This document shows, piece by piece, positions 1 to 9,224 of a stretch of 64,000 nucleotides of DNA. The notes beneath the pieces were generated by a model, which was not told where the DNA came from, ran no database searches, and saw only the letters and a list, made by a program, of their open reading frames with translations. Where the stretch lies: NCBI RefSeq assembly GCF_004324755.1, contig NZ_SDMQ01000002.1, forward strand, positions 248,001-312,000, written 5' to 3'. This stretch comes from Propioniciclava sinopodophylli (GTDB lineage Bacteria; Actinomycetota; Actinomycetes; Propionibacteriales; Propionibacteriaceae). The position numbers and the translations under genes are program-made. The stretch's first letter is position 1; every line of letters begins with the position of its first letter.

Positions 1-736
1 AGATCAGGGCGAACGCGCCGGGCAGGGCCTGCCAGTTGAGGCCGAGGACCACCAGCGCGCCGACGACGTAGATGATGATCATGACGGGCACGAAGCCGGC
101 GGTGACGCGACCGATGACCCTGATGCCACCCAGCAGCACCGCCGCGGTGAGCACCGAGACGAAGATCGCGGTGACGATCGGGTCGACCGCGAACGTCTCC
201 TGCAGCGTGTGCGCCACGGTGTTGGCCTGGGTCATGTTGCCGATGCCGAACGAGGCGATGACGGCGGCGACGGCGAAGAACAGGGCCAGGAACTTGCCCA
301 ACCCGCCGCCGATCGCCTTCTGCAGGTAGTACTGCGGGCCGCCGGAGATCTCCCCCTTGGCGTCGAGCGTGCGGAAGCGCACCCCCATGAACGCCTCGGA
401 GTACTTGGCGGCCATGCCGAAGATGGCCGAGACCCACATCCAGAACACCGCACCGGGGCCACCGAGGGTGATGGCCGTGGCCACACCCGCGATGTTGCCG
501 ACACCGACGGTGGCGGCCAGCGCCGTGGTCAGAGCCTGGTAGTGGCTGACGTCACCGTCCTCCTCCAGTCCGTCGTGACGGTTGATGAACGCCAGGCGCA
601 GGGCCGGCACGAGCTTGGTGAACTGCAGGCCGCCGAGGCGGACCGTCAGCCAGATGCCGGTTCCGAGCAGCAGGGGCAGGAGCACGAACGGCCCCCAGAC
701 GATGTTGGCGATGTCGCCGAGCACTTGCTCCAGCAC
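1..736 (-). CDS. Alanine/sodium symporter (AGCS family), partial
   Basis: N-terminal part of a sodium:alanine symporter of the AGCS family; the gene runs off the left edge of the window, so about 245 residues are visible. The protein is a polytopic membrane carrier that couples amino-acid uptake to sodium entry. Visible features are an opening hydrophobic helix (VWGPFVLLPLLLGTG), the family motif ATVGVGNIAGVATAITLGGPGAVFW split around residue 75-100, and AAKYSEAFMGVRFR followed by ISGGPQYYLQ. I chose the GTG at 736 because AGGA lies five bases upstream; an in-frame GTG at 748 is also possible. It points left, away from a hairpin and the dprE genes, so it is a separate unit. Confidence 0.9.
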   Translation of the reverse strand, partial: MLEQVLGDIANIVWGPFVLLPLLLGTGIWLTVRLGGLQFTKLVPALRLAFINRHDGLEEDGDVSHYQALTTALAATVGVGNIAGVATAITLGGPGAVFWMWVSAIFGMAAKYSEAFMGVRFRTLDAKGEISGGPQYYLQKAIGGGLGKFLALFFAVAAVIASFGIGNMTQANTVAHTLQETFAVDPIVTAIFVSVLTAAVLLGGIRVIGRVTAGFVPVMIIIYVVGALVVLGLNWQALPGAFALI

Positions 737-866
737 GATGTTCCTCACGACGGTTGGACGGGCGCTACATGAGACCATCCCGAAAACCGTCGTGGCAAGC
801 ACCCGGCCGACCATTCCACGCCTTGGTCGCTCCAAGCGTTGACGGGCAGGCCGCGTCCAGGGTGTG

Positions 867-886
867 CCTGGGCGGCCCGCCCCAGG
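867..886 (-). terminator. Possible terminator after dprE2
   Basis: The sequence CCTGGGCGGCCCGCCCCAGG folds into a short, slightly bulged GC hairpin just beyond the dprE2 stop codon. There is no U tract, so this is a weak call. Confidence 0.35.
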
Positions 887-894
887 TCTATCGC

Positions 895-1656
895 TCAGAT
901 GGGCAGGCGCTGGAAGATCGGGGCCGGGATGTGCCGCAGGACGAACATGACGGCCTCGAACGCCGGGGGCGTCCAGACGACGCGCTGGCCCTTGCGGGCG
1001 GCCGTGACCACCAGCGAGGCGACCTCGTCCGGGTTGAGGGTGAGCGGGGCCTCCTTGACGTGCGCCGACATGCGGGTGCGCACCTGGCCCGGGCGGACGA
1101 CGAGCACGTTCACCCCCGACGGCGCGAGCGCGTCGCCGAGGTTGGTGTAGAAGCCGTCGAGGCCGGCCTTGGTGGAGCCGTAGACGAAGTTCGAGCGGCG
1201 CACCTTGAGGCCGGCGGCCGAGCTCATGGCGATGATCTGGCCGAAGCCCTGGGCCTTCATCCGCTGTCCGAGCAGCACGCCGACGCTCAGCGCCCCGGTG
1301 TAGTTCACCTGCGCCGCGAGGACCGCCTTGCGCTGGTCGGTCCACAGCTCTTCGTTGTCGCCGAGGACGCCGAACGCCACGATCGCCACGTCGACATCGC
1401 CGCCGGCCCATGCGGACTCCATGAACGCCGGGTGCGCGTCGAAGTCGGTGGCGTCGAAGTCGAGCACCTCGACCTCGCGCGCGCCGGCGTTGGTGAGGGC
1501 GGACACGGTGGCGTCCGTGCGGTCGTCGCCGGGCTGGACGCCCAGGACGACGCGGGCGGGCGCGTGGGAGAGGTACTCCCCCACGATCGCCAGGCCGATC
1601 TCGGACGTGCCGCCCAGCAGCAGGATGGTCTGGGGGTTGCCGGTGGCGTCGATCAC
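895..1656 (-). CDS. dprE2: Decaprenylphosphoryl-2-keto-ribose reductase DprE2
   Basis: NAD(P)H-dependent short-chain dehydrogenase that completes the two-step epimerisation of decaprenyl-phosphoryl ribose to decaprenyl-phosphoryl arabinose, the arabinose donor for cell-wall arabinan. The Rossmann motif [10 protein letters not shown] is near residue 12-21, the catalytic S is in [13 protein letters not shown], and the YxxxK pair is in [13 protein letters not shown] start at GTG 1656, giving 253 residues, the usual family length; this GTG overlaps the dprE1 stop by four bases (GTGA), so the two are translationally coupled. A longer in-frame upstream start exists but would add residues unlike any family member. 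Pairing with dprE1 makes the assignment firm. Confidence 0.92.
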   Translation of the reverse strand: MIDATGNPQTILLLGGTSEIGLAIVGEYLSHAPARVVLGVQPGDDRTDATVSALTNAGAREVEVLDFDATDFDAHPAFMESAWAGGDVDVAIVAFGVLGDNEELWTDQRKAVLAAQVNYTGALSVGVLLGQRMKAQGFGQIIAMSSAAGLKVRRSNFVYGSTKAGLDGFYTNLGDALAPSGVNVLVVRPGQVRTRMSAHVKEAPLTLNPDEVASLVVTAARKGQRVVWTPPAFEAVMFVLRHIPAPIFQRLPI

Positions 1657-3065
1657 ATCAGCTCCAGTCGTCGGGCCATGTCGGAGGCGAAGACCCCCGT
1701 CGGGTCGATCTCGCGGCGCGTGGCGATCCACGCGTCGATGTCGGGGTACATCGCGTGGAAGGTCTGCGCGGTCGTCCGCGAGTCCTTCGAGGTGTAGAGG
1801 CGTCCGCCGAATTCCAGCACGCGGGCGTCCAGCCCACCCAGGAACTCGGACAGTCCGGCCTTGATCGGGAAGTCAACGCACACGTTCCAGCCGGCCATCG
1901 GGTAGGACAGCGGTGCGCGGTTGCCCTCGCCGAACAGTTTGAACACGTTGAGGAAGGAGTAGTGCCCCGAGGCCTGGATGCTCGCGATGATCTTCTTGAA
2001 CTCCCCGACCGCGTCCGGCGGCACCACGAACTGGTACTGCAGGAAGCCGTTGCTGCCGTAGGCGCGGTTCCACTCCCCGAACATGTCCAGTGGGTGGTAG
2101 AAGCCGGTGAGGCTCTGGATCTTGTTGGTGTACGTGCCCGACTTGGCGTACCAGACCTGGCCGAGCGTGCCGAAGGTGAGCTTGTTGGCCAGCCCGTTGG
2201 GGAACACATCGGGCAGCGTGACGAACGTCTTGCCGCCGAACTCCAGTGGGCGGGCCGCGAGCTTGGGCGCGAACTCCTGCAACTGGGCGAGCGTGGCCAG
2301 CGAGCCGCGCGAGATCGCGGCCCGGCCGAGCTTCGGCGGTGCGGAGATCGCGTCGAACCAGGCGCTGGAGTAGTCGTAGCGCTCCTCCGAACCGTCGGAG
2401 TGGACGGCGATGGTCTCCTCGAGGCTGGAGGTGATGATGCCGTCGGCGAGGAACCACGCCGTCTCGACCCGCTCCATCGCCAGCGTTGCGCGCAGGATGA
2501 TGCCGGTCAGTCCGATGCCGCCGACGGTGGCCCAGAACAGGCGGCCGTCGGGGTCGTCGGCGCTGCCCTCGGGCGTGAGGGTGAGGACGCGGCCGTCGGC
2601 CACCAGCAGGTCCATGGAGCGGACGTGGTCGCCGAAGCTGCCCGCCGAGTGGTGGTTCTTGCCGTGGATGTCGTTGCCGATCGCCCCGCCGACCGTGACC
2701 TGGCGCGTGCCGGGCAGGACGGGCACCCACAGCCCGTGCGGGAGCGCCGCCTTCATGAGGGCGTCCAGGCTGACGCCGGCCTCGACCGTGACGGTGGCGT
2801 CCGCGTCGTCGATGTCGAGGATGCGGTCGAGCGCGGTCATGTCGACCACCAGGCCGCCGCCGTTCTGTGCCACGTCGCCGTAGCTGCGGCCCAGTCCGCG
2901 GGCCAGCACGCCGCGCCCGACGCCGGACGCCCGCCGCTCGGCCTCGCGCGCCACGGCCCGCGCAATCACCCCCGCGTCGGTGGTGCGCAGCACCTCGGCG
3001 GTCGTGGGCGCGGTGCGCCCCCAGCCGGTCAGCTTGGAGGGTGTGGTCGTGAGGGACTCGGTCAC
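1653..3065 (-). CDS. dprE1: Decaprenylphosphoryl-beta-D-ribose 2-oxidase DprE1
   Basis: FAD-dependent oxidase of the vanillyl-alcohol-oxidase fold that oxidises C2 of decaprenyl-phosphoryl ribose. The FAD-binding half holds [10 protein letters not shown] (about 56-63), [30 protein letters not shown] (about 117-146) and [13 protein letters not shown]. The substrate half ends with [14 protein letters not shown], whose Cys396 corresponds to the benzothiazinone-reactive Cys387 of the M. tuberculosis enzyme, and SKDSRTT, which carries the conserved lysine. Length (470) fits the family (about 460). The GTG start lies six bases after a TAGGCT box, so the transcript is probably leaderless although the gene is only 22 bases after glnE. 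Confidence 0.95.
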   Translation of the reverse strand: MTESLTTTPSKLTGWGRTAPTTAEVLRTTDAGVIARAVAREAERRASGVGRGVLARGLGRSYGDVAQNGGGLVVDMTALDRILDIDDADATVTVEAGVSLDALMKAALPHGLWVPVLPGTRQVTVGGAIGNDIHGKNHHSAGSFGDHVRSMDLLVADGRVLTLTPEGSADDPDGRLFWATVGGIGLTGIILRATLAMERVETAWFLADGIITSSLEETIAVHSDGSEERYDYSSAWFDAISAPPKLGRAAISRGSLATLAQLQEFAPKLAARPLEFGGKTFVTLPDVFPNGLANKLTFGTLGQVWYAKSGTYTNKIQSLTGFYHPLDMFGEWNRAYGSNGFLQYQFVVPPDAVGEFKKIIASIQASGHYSFLNVFKLFGEGNRAPLSYPMAGWNVCVDFPIKAGLSEFLGGLDARVLEFGGRLYTSKDSRTTAQTFHAMYPDIDAWIATRREIDPTGVFASDMARRLELM

Positions 3066-3071
3066 CCCGCC

Positions 3072-3077
3072 AGCCTA
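3072..3077 (-). promoter_or_regulatory. -10 box, leaderless promoter of dprE1
   Basis: TAGGCT followed by six bases and the GTG start codon, at the very end of the glnE-dprE1 spacer. It would let dprE1-dprE2 be transcribed independently of glnE. Confidence 0.6.
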
Positions 3078-3087
3078 GTCCTTCGGC

Positions 3088-6045
3088 TCAGCCCAGTCCC
3101 CAGAAGACCCGGTCCATCACCTCGCGCGAGAAGCGCGCGCGGCGCGACCAGTCGTCGATGAGCAGGGACGCCTCGCCCCTGGCGTAGCCGAGCAGCTCGG
3201 CCACGGCGGAGCGCTCGCGGGCGTCGGTGGGGATGGCGTCCGAGGCGCGCCCGCGCAGCAGCATCGTCGCGTTGCGGATGCGGGTCGCCATGACCCACGC
3301 CTCGCGCAGGGCCGCGGCGTCCGACTGCGAGAGGAACCCGCCGCCGACCTCGGCCTCCAGCGCCGCCAGGGTGCGGGGCGTCCGGAGCGCGGGCGCCTCG
3401 TGGCTGTACTCCAGCTGCAGCAGCTGGACGCACCACTCCACGTCCGAGAGGCCGCCCGGGCCGAGCTTGACGTGCCGTCGCGGGTCGAGGCCGCGGGGCA
3501 GCCGCTCATTCTCCATGCGCGCCTTGAGCCGCCGGATCTCGTTGACCTGGCGTGCCGAGATGCCACCCTCGGGGTGCCGGACGGCGTCGATCACGCCCAG
3601 CAGCTCACGCGAGAGCGCGGCGTCGCCGGCCCCGTGACCGGCCCGGACGAGGGCCTGGGCCTCCCAGGTCGAGGACCACTTCTCGTAGTAGGCGCGGTAG
3701 GACGCCAGCGTGCGGACGACGGGGCCGTTCTTCCCCTCGGGGCGCAGGTCCAGGTCGAGTTCCACCGCCGGGTCGGCCCCCGGCTGGCGCAGCAGCTCGC
3801 GCAGGCGCGAAATGACCTTGGTGCCGAGCGCGACCGCGTCACCGTCGGCGTCCGCCACGACGACCATGGCGTCGGCGTCGGAGGAGTAGGACAGCTCGTT
3901 CCCACCCCAGCGGCCCAGGGCGATGATGGCCAGGTCGGGCGCGCCCGGAACCTCGCGGCGCGCGACGTCGAGGGCGGCGTCCATCGTGGCGCACATGACG
4001 TCGGTCAGGCCGTCGCCGACGGCCACGACGTCCATGCGGCCCAGCAGGTCGGCCATGGCGATGCGCAGCAGCTCCTGCCGCCGGACGCCGCGGATCGCCT
4101 CCACGGCGGCGCGCGGGTCGTCGTGGCGGCGGGCGATGGCCGCCATCTCACCGAGGATCTCGGCGCGCGTGCGCACGAGGCCGTCGGTGCGGACGAGCAG
4201 CTGGGCGGTTTGCGGGGCCCGGAGCAGCAGGTCGACCGCGAAGCGGCTGGACGACAGCACGCGGGCGAGGTTCTCGGCCATCGCCCCCTCGTCGCGCAGG
4301 GCGCGTAGGTACCAGGACGAGGAGCCGAGCGCCTCCGACACCTGGCGGAACGCCAGCAGGCCGTGGTCGGGATTGGGCCCGTCAGCGAACCAGCCGAGCA
4401 TCGCAGGCAGGAGCTGCCGCTGGATCTCCGCCGGGCGGGACATGCCCGCAGACAGCGCCTCGATGTGGCGCAGCGCGGCCCGGGTGTCGTTGAAGCCCAG
4501 CGCGCGCAGGCGGGTCTCGGCGGCCTCCGAGGTGAGCCGGACGGCCCCGGACGGCACGCGGGCGACCGCCTCGAGCAGTGGCGAGTAGAAGATGCGCTGG
4601 TGCAGTCGCAGGACGCGTCGGGTCGAGGCGCGCCATGCGGACGTCAGCGCGGTGGCGTCCGCCAGCCCCATGCTGCGGGCGATCCGGCGCAGGCTGAGCT
4701 CGTCGGTGGGCATGAGGTGGGTGCGGCGCAGCTGGAACAGCTGGAGGCGGTGCTCGACCACGCGCTGGAACCGGTAGGACTCCCCCAGGCCCCGCCCGTC
4801 GGCGCGCCCCACGTACCCGGCGGCGACGAGGGCGTCCAGCGCCGCGAAGGTGCCGCGCAGGCGCAGGCGCTCGTCCGCGCGGCCGTGGACCAGCTGCAGC
4901 AGTTGGACGCTGAACTCGGTGTCGCGCAGTCCGCCCGCACCGAGCTTGATCTCGAGGTCGGCCTCCTTCGCCGGGATGTGCGCGATGACGCGCTTGCGCA
5001 TGGCCTGGGTCTCACCGACGAACCGGTCGTCGTCGGCAACCGCCCACACCCGGGGTGCGACGAGGTCGACGAACTCCTGGCCGAGCGCACGGTCGCCGGC
5101 CATCGGGCGGGCCTTGAGCAGGGCCTGGAACTCCCAGTTCTTGGCCCACTTCTCGTAGTAGGTGCCCATGCTCGCCAGCGACCGGACCAGCGGCCCGGCC
5201 TTTCCCTCGGGCCGCAGGTTGGCGTCCACCTGCCAGATCGTGCCGGCGGCGGTGTGCGCGGAGCAGGTGCGGGCGATGGACGCCGCGAGCTTGGTCGCGA
5301 CCGTGATCGCCTCGCCCGAGCTGACCAGCGGCTCGCCGGCACCGTCGAGCGCCGGCTCGGCGACGTAGAGGACGTCCACGTCGGAGACGTAGTTGAGCTC
5401 GCGGGCCCCGCACTTGCCCATGGCCAGCACCGCGAGCCGGACGCGCTCGTGCCCCGGGACCTCAGCGCGGGCGAGCGCCAGGGCGGCCTCCACGACGGCG
5501 TCGGCGAGGTCGGCGAGCTCGCGGGAAATGTCCTCGACGGCCTCGAAGGGGTCGGGCGCGATGAGGTCCCGGGCGGCGATGCGCAGCAGGGCCTCCCGGT
5601 AGGCCAGGCGCAGGCGGTCGGACGTGCCCGCCTCGGCGACCGGGGCCGGGGCGTCCGGGTCGGCGCCGACGGCGCGCAGGAGGTCGGCACGCAGGGCCTC
5701 CGCCCCGCGCGGTTCGGGCCAGTCGTGCAGGACGCCCAGCGCCTCCGGCCGGACGCAGACGTGCTGGTTGAGGGCCACGGACGCCCCCAGGACGCGAGCG
5801 ACCCGGCGGACGCGGTCGGGGTCATCGATGACGGAACGGAAGATGTCGGGGTGGGCGTCGAGCCGGGCGAAGCCGCTCATCGCGAGGTCGGGGTCGGCGC
5901 TGGCGAGGATCTCGTCGACCAGCCGGCGGATGAGTGCCTCGTCCTCGCAACGCTCGATCCACGGCTCGATGACGGTGACGGCGTGGTGGGGGTCGCCGAA
6001 GCCACGGCGGGCGAGACGTCCGGCGGGGGTCGACATCCGGTCCAT
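3088..6045 (-). CDS. glnE: Bifunctional glutamine synthetase adenylyltransferase/deadenylase GlnE
   Basis: Transfers AMP to, and removes it from, a tyrosine of glutamine synthetase, so it sets nitrogen assimilation. It has 985 residues and the family's two nucleotidyltransferase halves. The N-terminal half contains KCGARELNYVSDVDVLYV, the deadenylase site, with the accompanying IKLGAGGLRDTEFSVQLLQLVHG. The C-terminal half contains LGRWGGNELSYSSDADAMVVV, the adenylylase site, with VKLGPGGLSDVEWCVQLLQLEYS. ATG 6045 follows TAGCAT by six bases, supporting this start over the internal Met at residue 4. It heads a glnE-dprE1-dprE2 run. In M. tuberculosis glnE is next to glnA2; here the MacAB-like operon lies between them. 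Confidence 0.96.
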   Translation of the reverse strand: MDRMSTPAGRLARRGFGDPHHAVTVIEPWIERCEDEALIRRLVDEILASADPDLAMSGFARLDAHPDIFRSVIDDPDRVRRVARVLGASVALNQHVCVRPEALGVLHDWPEPRGAEALRADLLRAVGADPDAPAPVAEAGTSDRLRLAYREALLRIAARDLIAPDPFEAVEDISRELADLADAVVEAALALARAEVPGHERVRLAVLAMGKCGARELNYVSDVDVLYVAEPALDGAGEPLVSSGEAITVATKLAASIARTCSAHTAAGTIWQVDANLRPEGKAGPLVRSLASMGTYYEKWAKNWEFQALLKARPMAGDRALGQEFVDLVAPRVWAVADDDRFVGETQAMRKRVIAHIPAKEADLEIKLGAGGLRDTEFSVQLLQLVHGRADERLRLRGTFAALDALVAAGYVGRADGRGLGESYRFQRVVEHRLQLFQLRRTHLMPTDELSLRRIARSMGLADATALTSAWRASTRRVLRLHQRIFYSPLLEAVARVPSGAVRLTSEAAETRLRALGFNDTRAALRHIEALSAGMSRPAEIQRQLLPAMLGWFADGPNPDHGLLAFRQVSEALGSSSWYLRALRDEGAMAENLARVLSSSRFAVDLLLRAPQTAQLLVRTDGLVRTRAEILGEMAAIARRHDDPRAAVEAIRGVRRQELLRIAMADLLGRMDVVAVGDGLTDVMCATMDAALDVARREVPGAPDLAIIALGRWGGNELSYSSDADAMVVVADADGDAVALGTKVISRLRELLRQPGADPAVELDLDLRPEGKNGPVVRTLASYRAYYEKWSSTWEAQALVRAGHGAGDAALSRELLGVIDAVRHPEGGISARQVNEIRRLKARMENERLPRGLDPRRHVKLGPGGLSDVEWCVQLLQLEYSHEAPALRTPRTLAALEAEVGGGFLSQSDAAALREAWVMATRIRNATMLLRGRASDAIPTDARERSAVAELLGYARGEASLLIDDWSRRARFSREVMDRVFWGLG

Positions 6046-6051
6046 GACCGG

Positions 6052-6057
6052 ATGCTA
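6052..6057 (-). promoter_or_regulatory. -10 box, leaderless promoter of glnE
   Basis: TAGCAT placed six bases before the glnE ATG; no Shine-Dalgarno sequence is present. Confidence 0.55.
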
Positions 6058-6136
6058 GTGCAGCCCCCGACCTCGGGCCGGGACGTCCCGAGCGTCGACT
6101 ACGCTGGAGCGGCACCCGCCGAACCCAGGAGTCGCC

Positions 6137-7314
6137 ATGAACGAGCCGCGCCAGCGCGAGCCCTGGTCGCGCCGCCGCGTGGCGTTGGTCGCAGCCCTCG
6201 CCCTCCTGGCGGTCGCCGCCGCGGCCGTCCTCGTCATCTGGAACTCGGGGCGCAGCGCCGCCGAGCCCGGCACCCAAGTGGTCCGCGCGCTGATGTCGGA
6301 CGAGACGACCACCGTCTCCCTCGCGGGCGTCCTGGCGCCGCAGCAGCAGGCCAACGTGTCCTTCGCCGTGCCGGGCACGGTGCGAACCATCGACGTCAAG
6401 GTCGGCGACGAGGTGACGGTCGACCAGCCGCTCGCCTCCGTCGAGGACCGCGACCTCCGCAACGCCCTCACGCTCGCCGAGGCCCAGGCCACGGCCGCGC
6501 GTGCCCAACTCCAGACGGTCCGGGACTCCGACCGCGCCACGTCCGGCCAGATCGCGGCGGCGCGCGCCCAGGTCGAGTCGGCGGACGCCGGGGTCGCCCA
6601 GGCCCGCGACCGGCTCGACGACGCCCTCCTGACCTCCCCGCTGGCCGGGGTGGTCGCGGCGATCTCCATCGAGGTGGGCGACCAGGTCTCCGGGACGGGT
6701 TCGGTGGCCACCGGTTCGCTGGGCAGCAGCCTCGGCGGCCTCTCCGGCATGGCGGGCATCGGCTCCACCGGCCAGGTCTCCGGCGGCGGGGCCGCGCACA
6801 TCGTTGTCGTGGTGCCGGACGCGTGGAAGCTCGAGGCCAAGGTCGGCACCGCAGACCTGCCGCTGCTGGCCCCCGGCCAGCCCGCCATCGTCACCCCAAC
6901 GGGCACCTCCCAGCACGTGTCGGCCACCGTTGACACGGTCGGCATCGTCGCCGAGGCGGCGTCCGGCCAGGCCGCGACCTTCCCGGTGACGCTGAAAGTG
7001 ACCGACGCGTCCGCCACCCTCTTCTCGGGCGCGAACGCGGACGCCGTGGTCACGACCGGCACCGTCACCGACGTCCTGACCGTCCCCGCCGAGGCCATCT
7101 GGATCGCCGACGGCCGACCGACGGTCCGGCGCCCCTCGGGCGAGGCCGTCGAGGTCACCACCGGGCGCCGCTTCGGCGAGCGCATCGAGATCACCACCGG
7201 TCTGGCCGAGGGCGAGGAGGTCGTCGCGCGGCAGAGCATGGTCGTCACCGCCCCGGCACGCCCGCAGTTCGGCCCCAACGGCACCATCGCCTCCCCCGAC
7301 CCGACCCCGGGGCG

Positions 7315-7318
<4 letters not shown>
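6137..7318 (+). CDS. HlyD/MacA-type membrane-fusion adaptor
   Basis: Membrane-anchored adaptor subunit of a MacAB-like ABC export system. One N-terminal membrane segment lies at about residues 17-36, after a basic SRRR stretch. It is followed by a barrel-sandwich (lipoyl-like) half motif FAVPGTVRTIDVKVGDEVTVDQPLASVEDRD, a short Ala/Gln-rich helical hairpin (about 105-165), the second half TSPLAGVVAAISIEVGDQV, and a beta-barrel and membrane-proximal region ending GLAEGEEVVARQ. The start ATG has AGGAG five bases upstream. Its stop overlaps the start of the ATPase gene (ATGA), so the two are coupled. In a monoderm cell such an adaptor would act in the wall space; the cargo cannot be read from the sequence. 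Confidence 0.88.
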
Positions 7319-8000
<682 letters not shown>

Positions 8001-8004
<4 letters not shown>

Positions 8005-9224
8005 GTTGGTCCGAGACGTTCCGCACCGCCGTGGAGGCCCTGCTGGGCCGACGCATGCGCTCGCTGCTGACGATGCTGGGCATCCTGATCGGCATCGCCG
8101 CCGTGATGCTCACCGTCGGGCTCGGCGAGGGGGCACGGCAACAGATCACCGCGGAGATCAACAAGCTGGGCAGCAACTTGCTCATCGTGATGCCCGGGTC
8201 GCTGTCCAACGCCAGCCTGCGCTCCTCCTCCAGCGTGATGACCCTGACCCTCGACGACGCCGACCTCATCGCAGACCCGGCCGTCGCCCCCGACGTGGCG
8301 GGCGTCGCGCCCGTGATGGGCACGCGGGTCAGCGTCCAGTACGGCACCGACGACTGGTCGTCGCAGGCCACCGGGACGACGACCGCCTGGCCGGAGGTGC
8401 GCGCCCGCAACCTCATCGACGGCCGGTTCTTCACCGAGGTCGAGCAGGCCTCGGCCGCCCAGGTCGTCGTACTCGGCCCGACAACGGCCGGCAACCTCTT
8501 CTCCGACACCCCGGCCGTCGGCCAGGAGGTCGTGATCAGCGGGCAGACGTTCCTGGTCGTCGGCGTCCTGGAGTCGGTGGGCGCCAACTCCATGACCAAC
8601 GACGACGACCTGGTCGTGCTGCCGATCACCACCGTCGCGCAGCGGCTCGTGCCGCCGTCCTCGGCCCGGAGCCTGCAGGCGATCTACGTCGCCGCCCGCG
8701 ACGACGCCGCGATCTCGTCGGCCCACCAGCAGATCACGCGCGCGATCACGGTGAACCACGCGAGGACGACCGCCGACCAGGACTTCTCGATCATGACCTT
8801 CCAGGCGCTGCTCAGCGCCATGGACACCATGACGGCGGTGCTGACCACCCTGCTGGCCGGGCTGGCCGCCATCTCGCTGGTGGTCGGCGGCATCGGCGTC
8901 ATGAACATCATGCTGGTGTCGGTCACCGAACGCGTCCGGGAGATCGGCCTGCGCAAGGCGCTGGGCGCGACCCCGGCGCTCATCCGGCGCCAGTTCCTCG
9001 TCGAGGCCGGCATTCTCGGCCTTCTGGGCGGCGCCCTGGGCGTCGCGCTCGGCGTCCTCGGGGCGGCCATCCTGACCCCGCTGCTGGACCTGCAGGTCAC
9101 GGTCTCGCTGCCGGCCACGCTGCTGGCGCTGACCGTGTCGCTGGGCATCGGCATCGGCGCCGGCACCTACCCGGCCGCCCGGGCCGCCAACCTGCCCCCG
9201 ATCGACGCGCTGAGGAGCGAGTGA
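8001..9224 (+). CDS. MacB-like ABC transporter permease (FtsX domain)
   Basis: Permease of a MacB/type VII ABC exporter, 407 residues. One N-terminal transmembrane helix (about 17-40, LLTMLGILIGIAAVMLTVGL) is followed by a large extracytoplasmic MacB core domain (about 45-265) and three C-terminal helices carrying the FtsX signature ERVREIGLRKALGATPALIRRQFLVEAG. MacB-type systems do not pump across the membrane but transmit ATPase motion to outside partners, here presumably the two adaptors encoded on either side. Substrates of relatives include peptides, lipoproteins and antibiotics; nothing here narrows that. Confidence 0.93.

Noticed and set aside
749-866. A riboswitch or small gene in the gap after the symporter start
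   Set aside because: No conserved fold or reading frame with a start site was seen; only the weak hairpin at 867-886.
8006-9223. N-terminal extension of the second adaptor to 1,032 residues
   Set aside because: The first 400 residues are Arg/Gly-rich shadow translation of the MacB-like permease in another frame.
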